Shown piece after piece: positions 7,972 through 16,200 of a stretch of DNA of 39,186 nucleotides. Within the stretch, counting starts at the first letter, position 1; every line of letters begins with the position of its first letter. The DNA is from an uncultured Phocaeicola sp. (lineage in GTDB: Bacteria > Bacteroidota > Bacteroidia > Bacteroidales > Bacteroidaceae): contig CAOYQO010000028.1 in the NCBI GenBank assembly GCA_948566455.1, forward strand, positions 1-39,186, in the 5' to 3' direction. The notes beneath the pieces are model-generated. The model was given only the letters and a program-made list of their open reading frames with translations. It was not told where the DNA came from and ran no database searches. The position numbers and the translations under genes are program-made.

Positions 7972-7972
7972 C

Positions 7973-8008
7973 GCCACAAACTTCCAGACGAAAGCCACAA
8001 GCTGCCAC
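7973..8008 (+). repeat. Dispersed 36-bp element, copy 1 of 3
   Basis: It begins GCCACAAACT and ends GCCACAAGCT-GCCAC. GCCAC-like cores recur at about 0, 10, 21 and 31 bp, one helical turn apart. It lies just after xis2d and about 37 bp upstream of a near-consensus -7 box (TACTTTCG, 8046-8053) before orf3. The other copies are at 34040-34075 and 35803-35838. Confidence 0.85.
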
Positions 8009-8093
8009 ACGGTTCTTCCCCCATTGCGGGACGGTTGATAGCCGCTACTTTCGTGGGCGAAACAATTTCATTTTTAATTAAAAGCAATAAAGT

Positions 8094-9761
8094 ATGGAAC
8101 AAAAAAAGAATCAAAAGGACGTGCTGATTGTCCGGGACGAGAAGACGGGCGAAATCAGCGTCGTCGCCGGGCTGAAAAAGGACGGCACGCCGAAAACGAC
8201 CGCCGCTTCGGGAGCCAACCAGAAGGATTTTCTGCTGTTCGACAAGAACAGCAACCCGCTGGATAGCTTTCTGGACAATTTTTTCCGGCAATGCAAGGAG
8301 CCGAAACGCTTCGGCTTCTACCGTGTGGCGGCGGAGAACATCGAGCATGTGATAGACGTGCTCAAAGACCTGCTTAAAAATCCCGAAAAGAACCGTGATC
8401 TGCTGGAACCGCATCACGTGGATACGTCCAAGTATGAACAGCAGGCGCAAACTGTACCCGAAGAAGTCAAAGCTACTCCCGATGCGCCCAATGATCTCAA
8501 CCCTTTTTGGCAATCAGTTGAAGAGCATTGGTTTCCTGAAGAAAAAGAGTCCGAAAAACCGAAACAGGAACATGAGCAGGAGCAGACACAAGACGGGCAA
8601 TCCACACAGGAGAAGCCCGATGAGAAAAAGCATCTGATAGATGAAAACCGCATTGATTGGGCAAATCTCGAAGAACAGTACGGCATCAAACGCGAAGCGT
8701 TGGAAGCATCGGGCGATTTGGAAAAGATGCTCGGCTACGGCAAATCAGCACTTGTGACGGTCACTCCCCTTATCGCGGGGGAACGCTTCGAGATAGAAGC
8801 ACGGCTTTCATTCAAGGAAATGCCGGACGGCAGTATCGGTATCGTACCCCATACCATCCGCAAGGAACCCAAACTTGACGAGAAGTTCATGGAGCATGAA
8901 TTTACGCCCGAAGACAAAGCGAACCTGCAAAAAACAGGAAACATGGGACGTGTGGTGGAGCTGGTGGACAAGGAAACGGGCGAAATCATCCCTTCCTATA
9001 TCAGTATCGACCGCCAGACCAACGAGATAGAGGCTATTCCCGTGAAAAACGTGCCCGTCACCACGAGAATCGGGCAGACCGAATTTACCGAACATGAAAT
9101 AGCCGAACTCGTTGCCGGGCGTGCGCTGCCCAATAAAGAAATCGTCTTGTCCGAGAAACGAAAATTCACCGCCACGTTGCAGGTGAACGTGGAACGCCGG
9201 GGCGTGGAGTTCGTGCCCAAACCCAAACAGAACGGGCAGAACAGAAGGCAGCGCAACGGGCAGGTGACCGGACAAACGGCACAACAACCTGCCAGACCGG
9301 TTCCGACCGCACAAGCGGCAGGCGGACAAACCGCCACCGGGACGGAAGGCGAACAGAAGCCGAAAGTCTATAAATTCCAATGGCTGGATGAGAACGGGAA
9401 CATCCGTGCCCCGAAAACGATGGGCGGCATACCGCTCACCCAGCAGCAACAGCAGAATTTTACAGCCGGGAACGCCATTCTTGTCAAGGACATGAAACGC
9501 GACGGAAAGGGAGAACCCTTTACTGCCTACGTCAAATTCAGTTTCGAGGCGGGCAAACCGAAATATTACCGCAACAATCCCGACGTGGCACAGGAAATCA
9601 CCTCCGCTTCGGAAAGCCGCACGCAGGTGGCGGTCAATACACACGGGAATACCAATGAGGCTACCAGACATCTGAACCAACCTTTGCGGCAGGGACAAAC
9701 GGCTCCTGCCAATACACAGCAACAAAGGACACAGAACCGTGCGGCAGGCGTAAGAATGTAG
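8094..9761 (+). CDS. Orf3 of the excision operon (DUF3945/DUF4099 protein)
   Basis: A 555-residue protein in the orf3 position of the CTnDOT excision operon. Residues about 1-115 form a first domain (KDVLIVRDEKTGEISVVAGLKKDG, then RFGFYRVAAENIEHVIDVL). A Gln/Glu/Lys-rich linker (about 120-185) follows. A DUF4099-like segment begins at IDWANLEEQYGIKREALEASGDLEKML, and DUF3945-type units carry FTPEDKANLQKTGNMGRVVELVDKETGEIIPSYISIDR and the similar YKFQWLDENGNIRAPKTMGGIPLTQQQQQNF near 430-470. A Gln/Ala/Thr-rich stretch (about 385-425) separates them and another forms the C-terminus. Its biochemical role is unknown; in CTnDOT orf3 is reported dispensable for excision. A 122-nt spacer with the 36-bp element separates it from xis2d. 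Confidence 0.82.
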   Translation: MEQKKNQKDVLIVRDEKTGEISVVAGLKKDGTPKTTAASGANQKDFLLFDKNSNPLDSFLDNFFRQCKEPKRFGFYRVAAENIEHVIDVLKDLLKNPEKNRDLLEPHHVDTSKYEQQAQTVPEEVKATPDAPNDLNPFWQSVEEHWFPEEKESEKPKQEHEQEQTQDGQSTQEKPDEKKHLIDENRIDWANLEEQYGIKREALEASGDLEKMLGYGKSALVTVTPLIAGERFEIEARLSFKEMPDGSIGIVPHTIRKEPKLDEKFMEHEFTPEDKANLQKTGNMGRVVELVDKETGEIIPSYISIDRQTNEIEAIPVKNVPVTTRIGQTEFTEHEIAELVAGRALPNKEIVLSEKRKFTATLQVNVERRGVEFVPKPKQNGQNRRQRNGQVTGQTAQQPARPVPTAQAAGGQTATGTEGEQKPKVYKFQWLDENGNIRAPKTMGGIPLTQQQQQNFTAGNAILVKDMKRDGKGEPFTAYVKFSFEAGKPKYYRNNPDVAQEITSASESRTQVAVNTHGNTNEATRHLNQPLRQGQTAPANTQQQRTQNRAAGVRM

Positions 9762-9765
9762 GCGT

Positions 9766-9897
9766 ATGCAAACTGATTGCGGCACTTCAAAAAGAGAAGT
9801 TAAAAGCAAAATCAGCAGCAGCAGCAGAAGAAGAAGAAGAAGAAATATAATTATCAACCGGGGCATCGCCCCAACCACTAAAATCCACAATAAATAA
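9766..9897 (+). other. Possible 43-codon leader ORF before exc
   Basis: ATG at 9766 opens a frame of 43 codons ending TAA at 9895-9897, 12 nt before the exc start. It contains four AGC codons followed by six AGA codons (Ser4-Arg6, from an AGC/AGA triplet run at about 9814-9843). Its last codons overlap the small-RNA target motif, just after a GGGGC-ATC-GCCCC hairpin (9860-9872). Translation is unproven; it could be a leader peptide or chance. Confidence 0.3.
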
Positions 9898-9911
9898 ATT
9901 AAATCAGTATG
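9874..9911 (+). promoter_or_regulatory. exc leader: small-RNA target motif and start region
   Basis: ACCACTAAAATCCACA (9874-9889) is the exact reverse complement of 12082-12097 in the candidate small RNA. A second patch, AAATCAGTAT (9901-9910), which includes the first two bases of the exc ATG, is the reverse complement of 12069-12078. Both patches are in the order needed for one duplex with a bulged leader segment between them. Confidence 0.6.
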
Positions 9912-12014
9912 AACAATCAAATTTGCATTATCGCGGAAAAGCCCAGCGTGGCGAGGGAAATCGCCCGTATCGTGGGCGCAACGGAGAGAGCGGAAGGTTA
10001 CCTGAAAGGTAACGGGTATTATGTAACATGGGCTTTCGGGCATCTGGTCATGCCCGCCCTGCCCGAAGGGTACGGCATCAAGGGTTTCCACCGGGATAAC
10101 CTGCCGATTATTCCGCCCGTGTTTATCCTTGTCCCCCGGCAGGTCAAGGGGGAGAAAGGCTACAAGCCCGACAGCGGCGTGGTGGCGCAAATCAAAATCA
10201 TCGCCAAGCTGTTTCGTGAAAGCGATAAGATTATTGTCGCCACCGATGCAGGACGTGAAGGAGAGCTTATCTTCCGCTATTTGTACGAGTACATCGGATG
10301 CGCCACCCCTTTTGACCGCCTCTGGATCAGTTCTCTTACCGACAAAGCCATCCGTGAGGGATTGGAAAACCTGAAATCCGGTGCGGAGTACGACAAGCTG
10401 TATTATGCAGCCAAGGCACGCAGTGAAGCGGACTGGCTCGTGGGCATCAACGCCACGCAAGCCATCACCGTTGCCGCCGGACGTGGTACATACTCGCTCG
10501 GACGTGTGCAGACACCTACATTGGCGATGATATGCGACCGCTATTGGGAAAACAAGCGTTTTGTTCCCGAACCTGTATTCCAGCTCCATTTATCGACCGA
10601 CGGAACGGCGGACGGTGAGGTCGTGAAATTCTCTTCCATAGAGAAGTGGAAAGAGAAAGAGCCTGCCGAAACCACCTACGGCATAGCCAAAGAGTGCGGT
10701 AAGATTATCGTCACCCATGTGGAACGCAAGGAAACCGTTCAGGAAGCCCCACTCCTGTATGATTTGACGACCTTGCAGAAAGAGGCGAACACCAAGCACG
10801 GGTTTTCAGCGGAACAGACACTCTCCATCGCCCAAAAGCTCTATGAGGCGAAGCTGATTACCTATCCCCGCACGGGTAGCCGCCATATCTCCGAAGACGT
10901 ATTCGCCGAAATACCCGCATTGCTGCTCACGTTGAAGAACAACCCGGCATGGGGCGGCTATATCTCCGGCATGGGCGACCTCTCACGCCGGAGCGTGGAC
11001 GATACGAAGATTACCGACCACCACGCCTTGCTCGTCACGGAGGTAAAGGCACAGCATCTCGGTGCGGAGGAACGGATTATCTACGATATGATTGCCGGAC
11101 GTATGCTGGAAGCCTTCGGGGAAAGATGCGTAAAAGACGTGACGACCGTTTCGGCGGAATGTGGCGGTGTGGCGTTCAGCATCAAAGGCTCAGTAATCAG
11201 ACAAGCGGGTTGGCGTGGCGTGTACCGGCAGAGCGAGGAAACGGAAGAAGTGACACTGCCCGAATGGAAAGAGGGCGATACGCTACCCGTCAAGGGGTGT
11301 TCGCTGACCGAAGGGAAGACCAAGCCGAAGCCGCTGCATACGGAGGCGACTTTACTTTCCGCCATGCAGACCTGCGGCAAGGAGCTGGAAGACGAGCGGA
11401 TGCGTCAGTCGCTCAAAGAGTGCGGCATCGGCACACCGGCAACAAGGGCTGCCATTATCGAAACGCTGTTCAGACGTGAATACATGGTGCGGCAGAAGAA
11501 ATCCCTTGTTCCGACCGAAAAGGGGCTTGCGCTCCATTCGGTAGTCAAGGCGATGCGCATTGCCGACGTAACCATGACGGGCGAATGGGAAACGGCTCTC
11601 TCGCAGATCGAAGACGGCGGGATAAGTGCCGAAGCGTTCCGCAAGGGCATTGAGGCGTACACCTCGCAGATTACATCGGAGTTGCTGAGTTCGGACAAGC
11701 TGTTCCCGCACAATGAAAGCGGATGCACTTGTCCCAAATGCGGGAAAGGGATGATGCAGTTCTATGGCAAGGTGGTACGTTGCGGCAATCCCGATTGCGG
11801 GCTGCCCGTCTTCCGGCAGAAAGCAGGGAAAACGCTGACGGATGCGGATATTACCGAACTGCTTACCAAAGGGCGGACGGGCGTTATAAAGGGCTTTAAC
11901 AGCAAGGAGGGCAAGCCGTTCAGTGCCGCCGTCGCCTTTGACGGGGATTTCAACACAGTGTTCGTGTTTCCCGATGTGAAAAATAAGCGTAACTCCAAGC
12001 GAAAAAAGAAATAA
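9909..12014 (+). CDS. exc: Exc, topoisomerase III (type IA) of the excision operon
   Basis: A 701-residue type IA topoisomerase (TopB-like). The Toprim domain is N-terminal (CIIAEKPSVAREIARIVGA, ATDAGREGELIFRYLY). The active-site tyrosine is Tyr319 in LITYPRTGSRHIS. A linker KHGFSAEQTLSIAQKLYE and later GIGTPATRAAIIETLFRREY follow. A C-terminal four-cysteine zinc motif (CPKCGKGMMQF...VRCGNPDCG, about 605-630) and a lysine-rich tail (NKRNSKRKKK) end it. In CTnDOT, Exc relaxes DNA in vitro, is required for excision in vivo and takes part in activating mob/tra expression. The leader holds a GGGGC-ATC-GCCCC hairpin and the antisense target of the downstream small RNA. The stop is TAATG, which opens a 40-codon ORF across the small-RNA region. 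Confidence 0.93.
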   Translation: MNNQICIIAEKPSVAREIARIVGATERAEGYLKGNGYYVTWAFGHLVMPALPEGYGIKGFHRDNLPIIPPVFILVPRQVKGEKGYKPDSGVVAQIKIIAKLFRESDKIIVATDAGREGELIFRYLYEYIGCATPFDRLWISSLTDKAIREGLENLKSGAEYDKLYYAAKARSEADWLVGINATQAITVAAGRGTYSLGRVQTPTLAMICDRYWENKRFVPEPVFQLHLSTDGTADGEVVKFSSIEKWKEKEPAETTYGIAKECGKIIVTHVERKETVQEAPLLYDLTTLQKEANTKHGFSAEQTLSIAQKLYEAKLITYPRTGSRHISEDVFAEIPALLLTLKNNPAWGGYISGMGDLSRRSVDDTKITDHHALLVTEVKAQHLGAEERIIYDMIAGRMLEAFGERCVKDVTTVSAECGGVAFSIKGSVIRQAGWRGVYRQSEETEEVTLPEWKEGDTLPVKGCSLTEGKTKPKPLHTEATLLSAMQTCGKELEDERMRQSLKECGIGTPATRAAIIETLFRREYMVRQKKSLVPTEKGLALHSVVKAMRIADVTMTGEWETALSQIEDGGISAEAFRKGIEAYTSQITSELLSSDKLFPHNESGCTCPKCGKGMMQFYGKVVRCGNPDCGLPVFRQKAGKTLTDADITELLTKGRTGVIKGFNSKEGKPFSAAVAFDGDFNTVFVFPDVKNKRNSKRKKK

Positions 12015-12031
12015 TGCGTATATTTACCACT

Positions 12032-12134
12032 GAATTTACAGGAAGTCATTCATACTATCTGATAGTTGATACTGATTTTACTGTGGATTTTAGTGGTGGC
12101 ACTTCGGGAGGGATACCCGGAGTGCTTTCTATTT
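12032..12134 (+). ncRNA. rteR: Candidate trans-acting small RNA (RteR-like), antisense to transfer-gene leaders
   Basis: CTnDOT encodes RteR, a small RNA of about 90 nt just downstream of exc that lowers tra expression in trans. This stretch has the same place and size. It has a near-consensus -7 box (TATATTTA, 12019-12026) and an intrinsic terminator with stem GCACTTCGGG/CCCGGAGTGC (12099-12108 with 12116-12125, one G-T) and a TTTCTATTT tail. Positions 12065-12103 are antisense to the leaders of exc, the DUF1896 gene, mobA and, most extensively, traE. A rival reading is a 40-codon ORF from 12014 (TAATG overlap with the exc stop) to 12136, beginning MRIFTTEF. The two are not exclusive. The 5' end is estimated. 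Confidence 0.65.
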
Positions 12135-12744
12135 AATTGGAATTTATGATTTGTTTTAATTCTACCTTTTCATTATTCTTTGATTTTCCATAATGGTATA
12201 GAACGAAGGTGAAAAATATTACTGTAATCAAAGTTATTGGATATAACCAACTTCCATTACACGAAAATTTGTAATTCTTCATAATATCAAAGGATGTCAA
12301 AAACATAAGAATTAACCATATTACAGTAATATAGATACTAATAATTTGATTAATTCTTGAAACTGAAAAGCGATATGATAATGTTAATTGCCAGAAACGA
12401 TTATGATTAACTATATGGGTTTTCATTAAACTACCAGTTATGTCATCTTCTAAAGAATCAATTATTTTTTCCCAATTTAGTTGCCAATGTTTACTTGCTC
12501 TATTAACAAAGAACCATCCAAGTGAGAAAATAAAACCTATTGATTCTATCAAGAATAGGTATTGTTCTTTGTCGGGTATTTTTTCTGATGTAAATATTGC
12601 AAAATAACCAGCAAAAGATGTCGCAATAAAGGCCCAGAAATAGGTCGTACGTTTCCAATATAACTCTATTTCAAACTTTCTTATATCATGCGCTCTTTCG
12701 AATGCTTTTTCTTTAGCTAATTTATTTGAATTTATTTTTTTCAT
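12133..12744 (-). CDS. Conserved membrane protein with about four TM segments
   Basis: A 203-residue, AT-rich gene opposite in direction to its neighbours. It has a charged N-terminus (KKINSNKLAKEKAFERAHDIRKFEIELYWKRT) and hydrophobic segments near 30-50, 63-82, 130-150 and 167-185. A cytosolic loop between segments 2 and 3 holds ASKHWQLNWEKIIDSLEDDITGSL. I recognise this loop pattern from widespread uncharacterised small membrane proteins but cannot name a function. A perfect minus-strand -7 box (TAACTTTG, 12771-12764) gives it its own promoter. It sits exactly between the small-RNA region and the DUF1896 leader, flanked by inverted copies of the CCACTAAAATCCACAG motif, and is probably an insertion into the backbone. 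Confidence 0.7.
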   Translation of the reverse strand: MKKINSNKLAKEKAFERAHDIRKFEIELYWKRTTYFWAFIATSFAGYFAIFTSEKIPDKEQYLFLIESIGFIFSLGWFFVNRASKHWQLNWEKIIDSLEDDITGSLMKTHIVNHNRFWQLTLSYRFSVSRINQIISIYITVIWLILMFLTSFDIMKNYKFSCNGSWLYPITLITVIFFTFVLYHYGKSKNNEKVELKQIINSN

Positions 12745-12779
12745 GCTTACAGTAGTGTATATGCAAAGTTATTAATAAT

Positions 12780-12795
12780 CCACTAAAATCCACAG
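12780..12795 (+). promoter_or_regulatory. Small-RNA target motif in the DUF1896 leader
   Basis: CCACTAAAATCCACAG is the exact reverse complement of 12081-12096. It ends 4 nt before the ATG at 12800, so pairing would cover the ribosome-binding region. Confidence 0.6.
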
Positions 12796-12799
12796 AAAT

Positions 12800-13240
12800 A
12801 TGAATGATAAAAACAAATCCGCAGAGTTTTCCTATTACGGACTGTACCTGCTGAAATATCTAAAAGAGAACCATCCCGACCGTGCTTCCGACACGGATTT
12901 CATAGAAGAACGTGCCGACCATGCCGCCGATGTGTACGAACAGTCCCGTCTGGAAGGGGCTACACCGGAAGGTGCGCAGGAGCTGGCAATGGCGGCATTG
13001 CTTCAAGGCTTGCATTTTTCCAAGTACAACATCGTTATCGAAGTGTTGTGGAACGAGTTTGCCGATGAAGTGCCGCCGGGCGATGCCCCCGCATTCGCCT
13101 TGACACTGCTTCCCGCAATGGAAGAGGTGTTCGCCCGATACCCGCTTACGGACGGCTTCACCTATACTGCCGGATATGACGGACTTTATACGGAACTGAC
13201 GGGAACCGTCGCAATCTACCTCGAAGAGCATGGCATTTAA
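12800..13240 (+). CDS. DUF1896-family protein
   Basis: A 146-residue protein with the DUF1896 pattern of Bacteroides ICEs: FSYYGLYLLKYLKENHPDRASDTDFIEERADHAADVYEQSRLEGATPEGAQELAMAALLQGLHFSKYNIVIEVLWNEF. No catalytic motif is visible and no function is known. Its stop overlaps the start of the large methylase-helicase by 11 nt, so the two are translationally coupled. This pairing is typical of CTnDOT-like elements. The start at 12800 is set by the leader motif ending just upstream. Confidence 0.8.
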   Translation: MNDKNKSAEFSYYGLYLLKYLKENHPDRASDTDFIEERADHAADVYEQSRLEGATPEGAQELAMAALLQGLHFSKYNIVIEVLWNEFADEVPPGDAPAFALTLLPAMEEVFARYPLTDGFTYTAGYDGLYTELTGTVAIYLEEHGI

Positions 13241-16200
13241 CCGTAAAGCGAAGCTGCGGGACAACATCGAGGCGATACGGACGGTATTCACATTGGAAAA
13301 GGAAGGCAGGGCGGCTACTCCCGAAGAACGGGAGATACTCAGCCGCTACTGCGGTTTCGGCGGGTTGAAGTTCATCCTCAACCCTGCCGAGAACCTGATG
13401 GACGCCGTACATTGGACGAAATCAGACCGCGAGTTGTTTCCCATGACAGCGGAGTTACACAGGCTTGTCCGTGATAACTCGGCAGATGAGAGAGAGTACA
13501 AACGCTATATGGACAGCCTGAAAAGCTCCGTCCTTACAGCGTTTTACACTCCCCCCGAAATCGTATCGGCAATTGCCGGTACGCTCCATGAACAGGGTAT
13601 TATCCCCGACCGCCTGCTCGATCCGTCGGCAGGACAAGGGGTGTTCATCTCCGCTTTCGGTGCTGACGCTCCGGGAGCGGAGGTCATGGCTTTTGACAAA
13701 GACTTGCTTACGGGAAAAATACTCTCGCACCTTTACCCTGAACATAAAGTGCGTGCGGAGGGGTTCGAGCGGATTGAGAAACCCTTCATGGGTACTTTCG
13801 ATGTGGTGGCATCCAACATTCCGTTTGGCGACATGGCAGTGTTCGATCCCGAATACACGGGAGTTGCGGACAACGCCCGGCGTACCGCCGCCAAGAGCAT
13901 CCACAACTACTTTTTCCTCAAAGGTCTGGATGCGGCACGTGAAGGCGGTATCGTGGCGTTCATCACTTCGGAGGGCGTATTGAACTCCCCGAAGAACGAG
14001 CTTGTCCGCCGCCATATCGTGAAGAACGCTAATATCGTGTCGGTGGTACGGTTGCCCAACAACCTGTTTACCGACCATGCCGGGACGGAAGTGGGCAGCG
14101 ACCTCGTTATCCTGCAAAAAGACACGACAAAGAACCGGGAGTTATCCGAGCAGGAAAAATGGTTTATCCGTGCAACGGACATCGGGGATGGTATCATCGA
14201 GAATGAATATACGATGAGCGTCGCCCCGCTCCGGAACACGAAGATGCAGCATGGGACAGACCCATACGGTAAACCCGCCCTGCTCACCATCCATCAAGGT
14301 GGTATCCGGGCAATGGGCGAAGACCTGAAAGAGCATCTGGACATAGCAGTTTCCACCAATCTGAATATCGACCTATATAATAGGTATAGGCAAGGTGCGC
14401 CGGAAGTGAAGCAGGAAACAGAGAAACCAGCAGTTAAAAAGACAATTCAACCCGAACAGGAAGTAAAGCAGGAAGAGAAACAACCGGTTCGGGAAGTGTA
14501 TTCCCCGGAACCAACCAGACAGCAAGAGGTTATCTCCAAAAAGCAACCGTCCGCGAAAAGAGAAGAGAAGCCGGAAATCACCCCTCCCGTGATGGACTTG
14601 TACGACCTGTTCAATTTCAGCCGGGAGGAACGGCGGCTCGCCCAATCGGGATTGAAGAAGAAACCGACCGGAAAGAAACCCAAACGTACCGCTCCTTCCA
14701 AACAGCGCAGTTTGTTCGACCAACCGCAGGCGACAAATACCAATCAAACCACCCGTATAAATAAGGTGGAGGAAGAAGCTGCACGACCGACACCCCCAAA
14801 CGTGGATATGGAACAGGTATATGCCGCAATGGATTGGAACACCAACCCGCCTATCAACGGCTTTTATGAGGCGATGATGGGGCTTACCCCAAAGCAACGG
14901 GCGGAACTGCGGGAAGGGAAAACTCTATCCGACCGTCCCGATGCGGAAAAGCCGGTGTACCCGGTTGCCGACGGATTGGAAGGAGAACTACGCCGTCAGG
15001 AGGAAATAAAGCGGCGGGAAGAAGCGGAGAAATTGGAGGCGGAGTTGATGAAGCCCCGTCCGCTGATGGCGAAATTGGAACCGCACCACAAAGAAGGAAT
15101 GTTGGTGGCGGACGGCAATCAAGTGGGGTATCTGAAAGGTGTTACCCGCTACGGGGCTACGTTCCACCCGTTGGAGCTGGACAAGGCACAACAGGACAAG
15201 GCGGAGCTTTACATTTCCGTGCGCGACAGCTACCAGCGGCTTTATACTTACGAGGCGGAGATGCACGAGGAGAACAAACCGGAACGTGCCGCCCTGAATA
15301 CCGCCTACGACACATTCGTGGAGCGTTATGGCAGGCTGAACGCCAAAGCGAACGTGAAGTTCCTGCTTATGGACGCTTCCGGGCGTGATATGCTTTCTCT
15401 GGAACGGGTGGAAAACGGGCAGTTCATCAAGGCGGACATATTCGACCATCCCGTCGCTTTCGCCCTGAACGACATTACGCACGTGGAAACACCGCATGAG
15501 GCTTTGTCTGCTTCACTGAACCGTTACGGGGCGGTGAATCTTGATTACATGGAATCGCTGTGCGACAACAGCCGGGATGAATTGGTGAAATTACTGAAAG
15601 GACGCATCTTTTTCAATCCGCTCGTGGACAACTACGAGATTAAAGACCGATTCGTCGCCGGAAACGTGGGTGACAAGATGGAGAAAATCTTCCGTTGGGC
15701 GGCGGACAATGAAGGAAACGAGCGTAAACCGGAGGTGGAAGAATCGCTGGCGGCACTCAGGGATGCCATGCCCCGACCGATTACGTTCGACGAATTGGAT
15801 TTCAATTTCGGTGAACGCTGGATTCCTACGGGTATCTACACCGCCTACGTCAAGCACTTGTTCGGGACGGATGTTTCGATTGCCTATTCGGAAAGCATCG
15901 ACGAGTATTCGGTCAAATGTAAGGAAAAGAATGCCAAAATCACCGACCAGTATGCCGTACAGGGGCAGTACCGGAAATACGACGGTATCAGCCTGCTGAA
16001 AAACGCCCTTCTGAATACCGTGCCGGACATCAACAAGAGTATCGGAAAGGATGAACACGGCAATGACATCAAGGTAAGGGACAGCGAGGCGATACAGCTT
16101 GCCAACGCCAAGATTGATGAAATCCGCAACGGCTTCACGGATTGGCTGAACGAACAGTCGCCCGAATTTCAAAAGCGGCTGGCGGATATGTATAACCGCA

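Noticed and set aside
7973..8008. 36-bp repeat considered as orphan CRISPR repeats
   Set aside because: The three copies are kilobases apart with no spacers, and the internal 10-bp periodicity fits a protein-binding site better.
9813..9845. Triplet run as a phase-variation tract within a gene
   Set aside because: It lies between orf3 and exc, and changes in triplet number would not shift any proven frame, so only spacing could vary.
8808..10589. 593-codon open frame on the minus strand across orf3 and exc
   Set aside because: It is antisense to two clear conserved proteins, shows no domain, and is typical of long antisense frames in GC-richer coding DNA.
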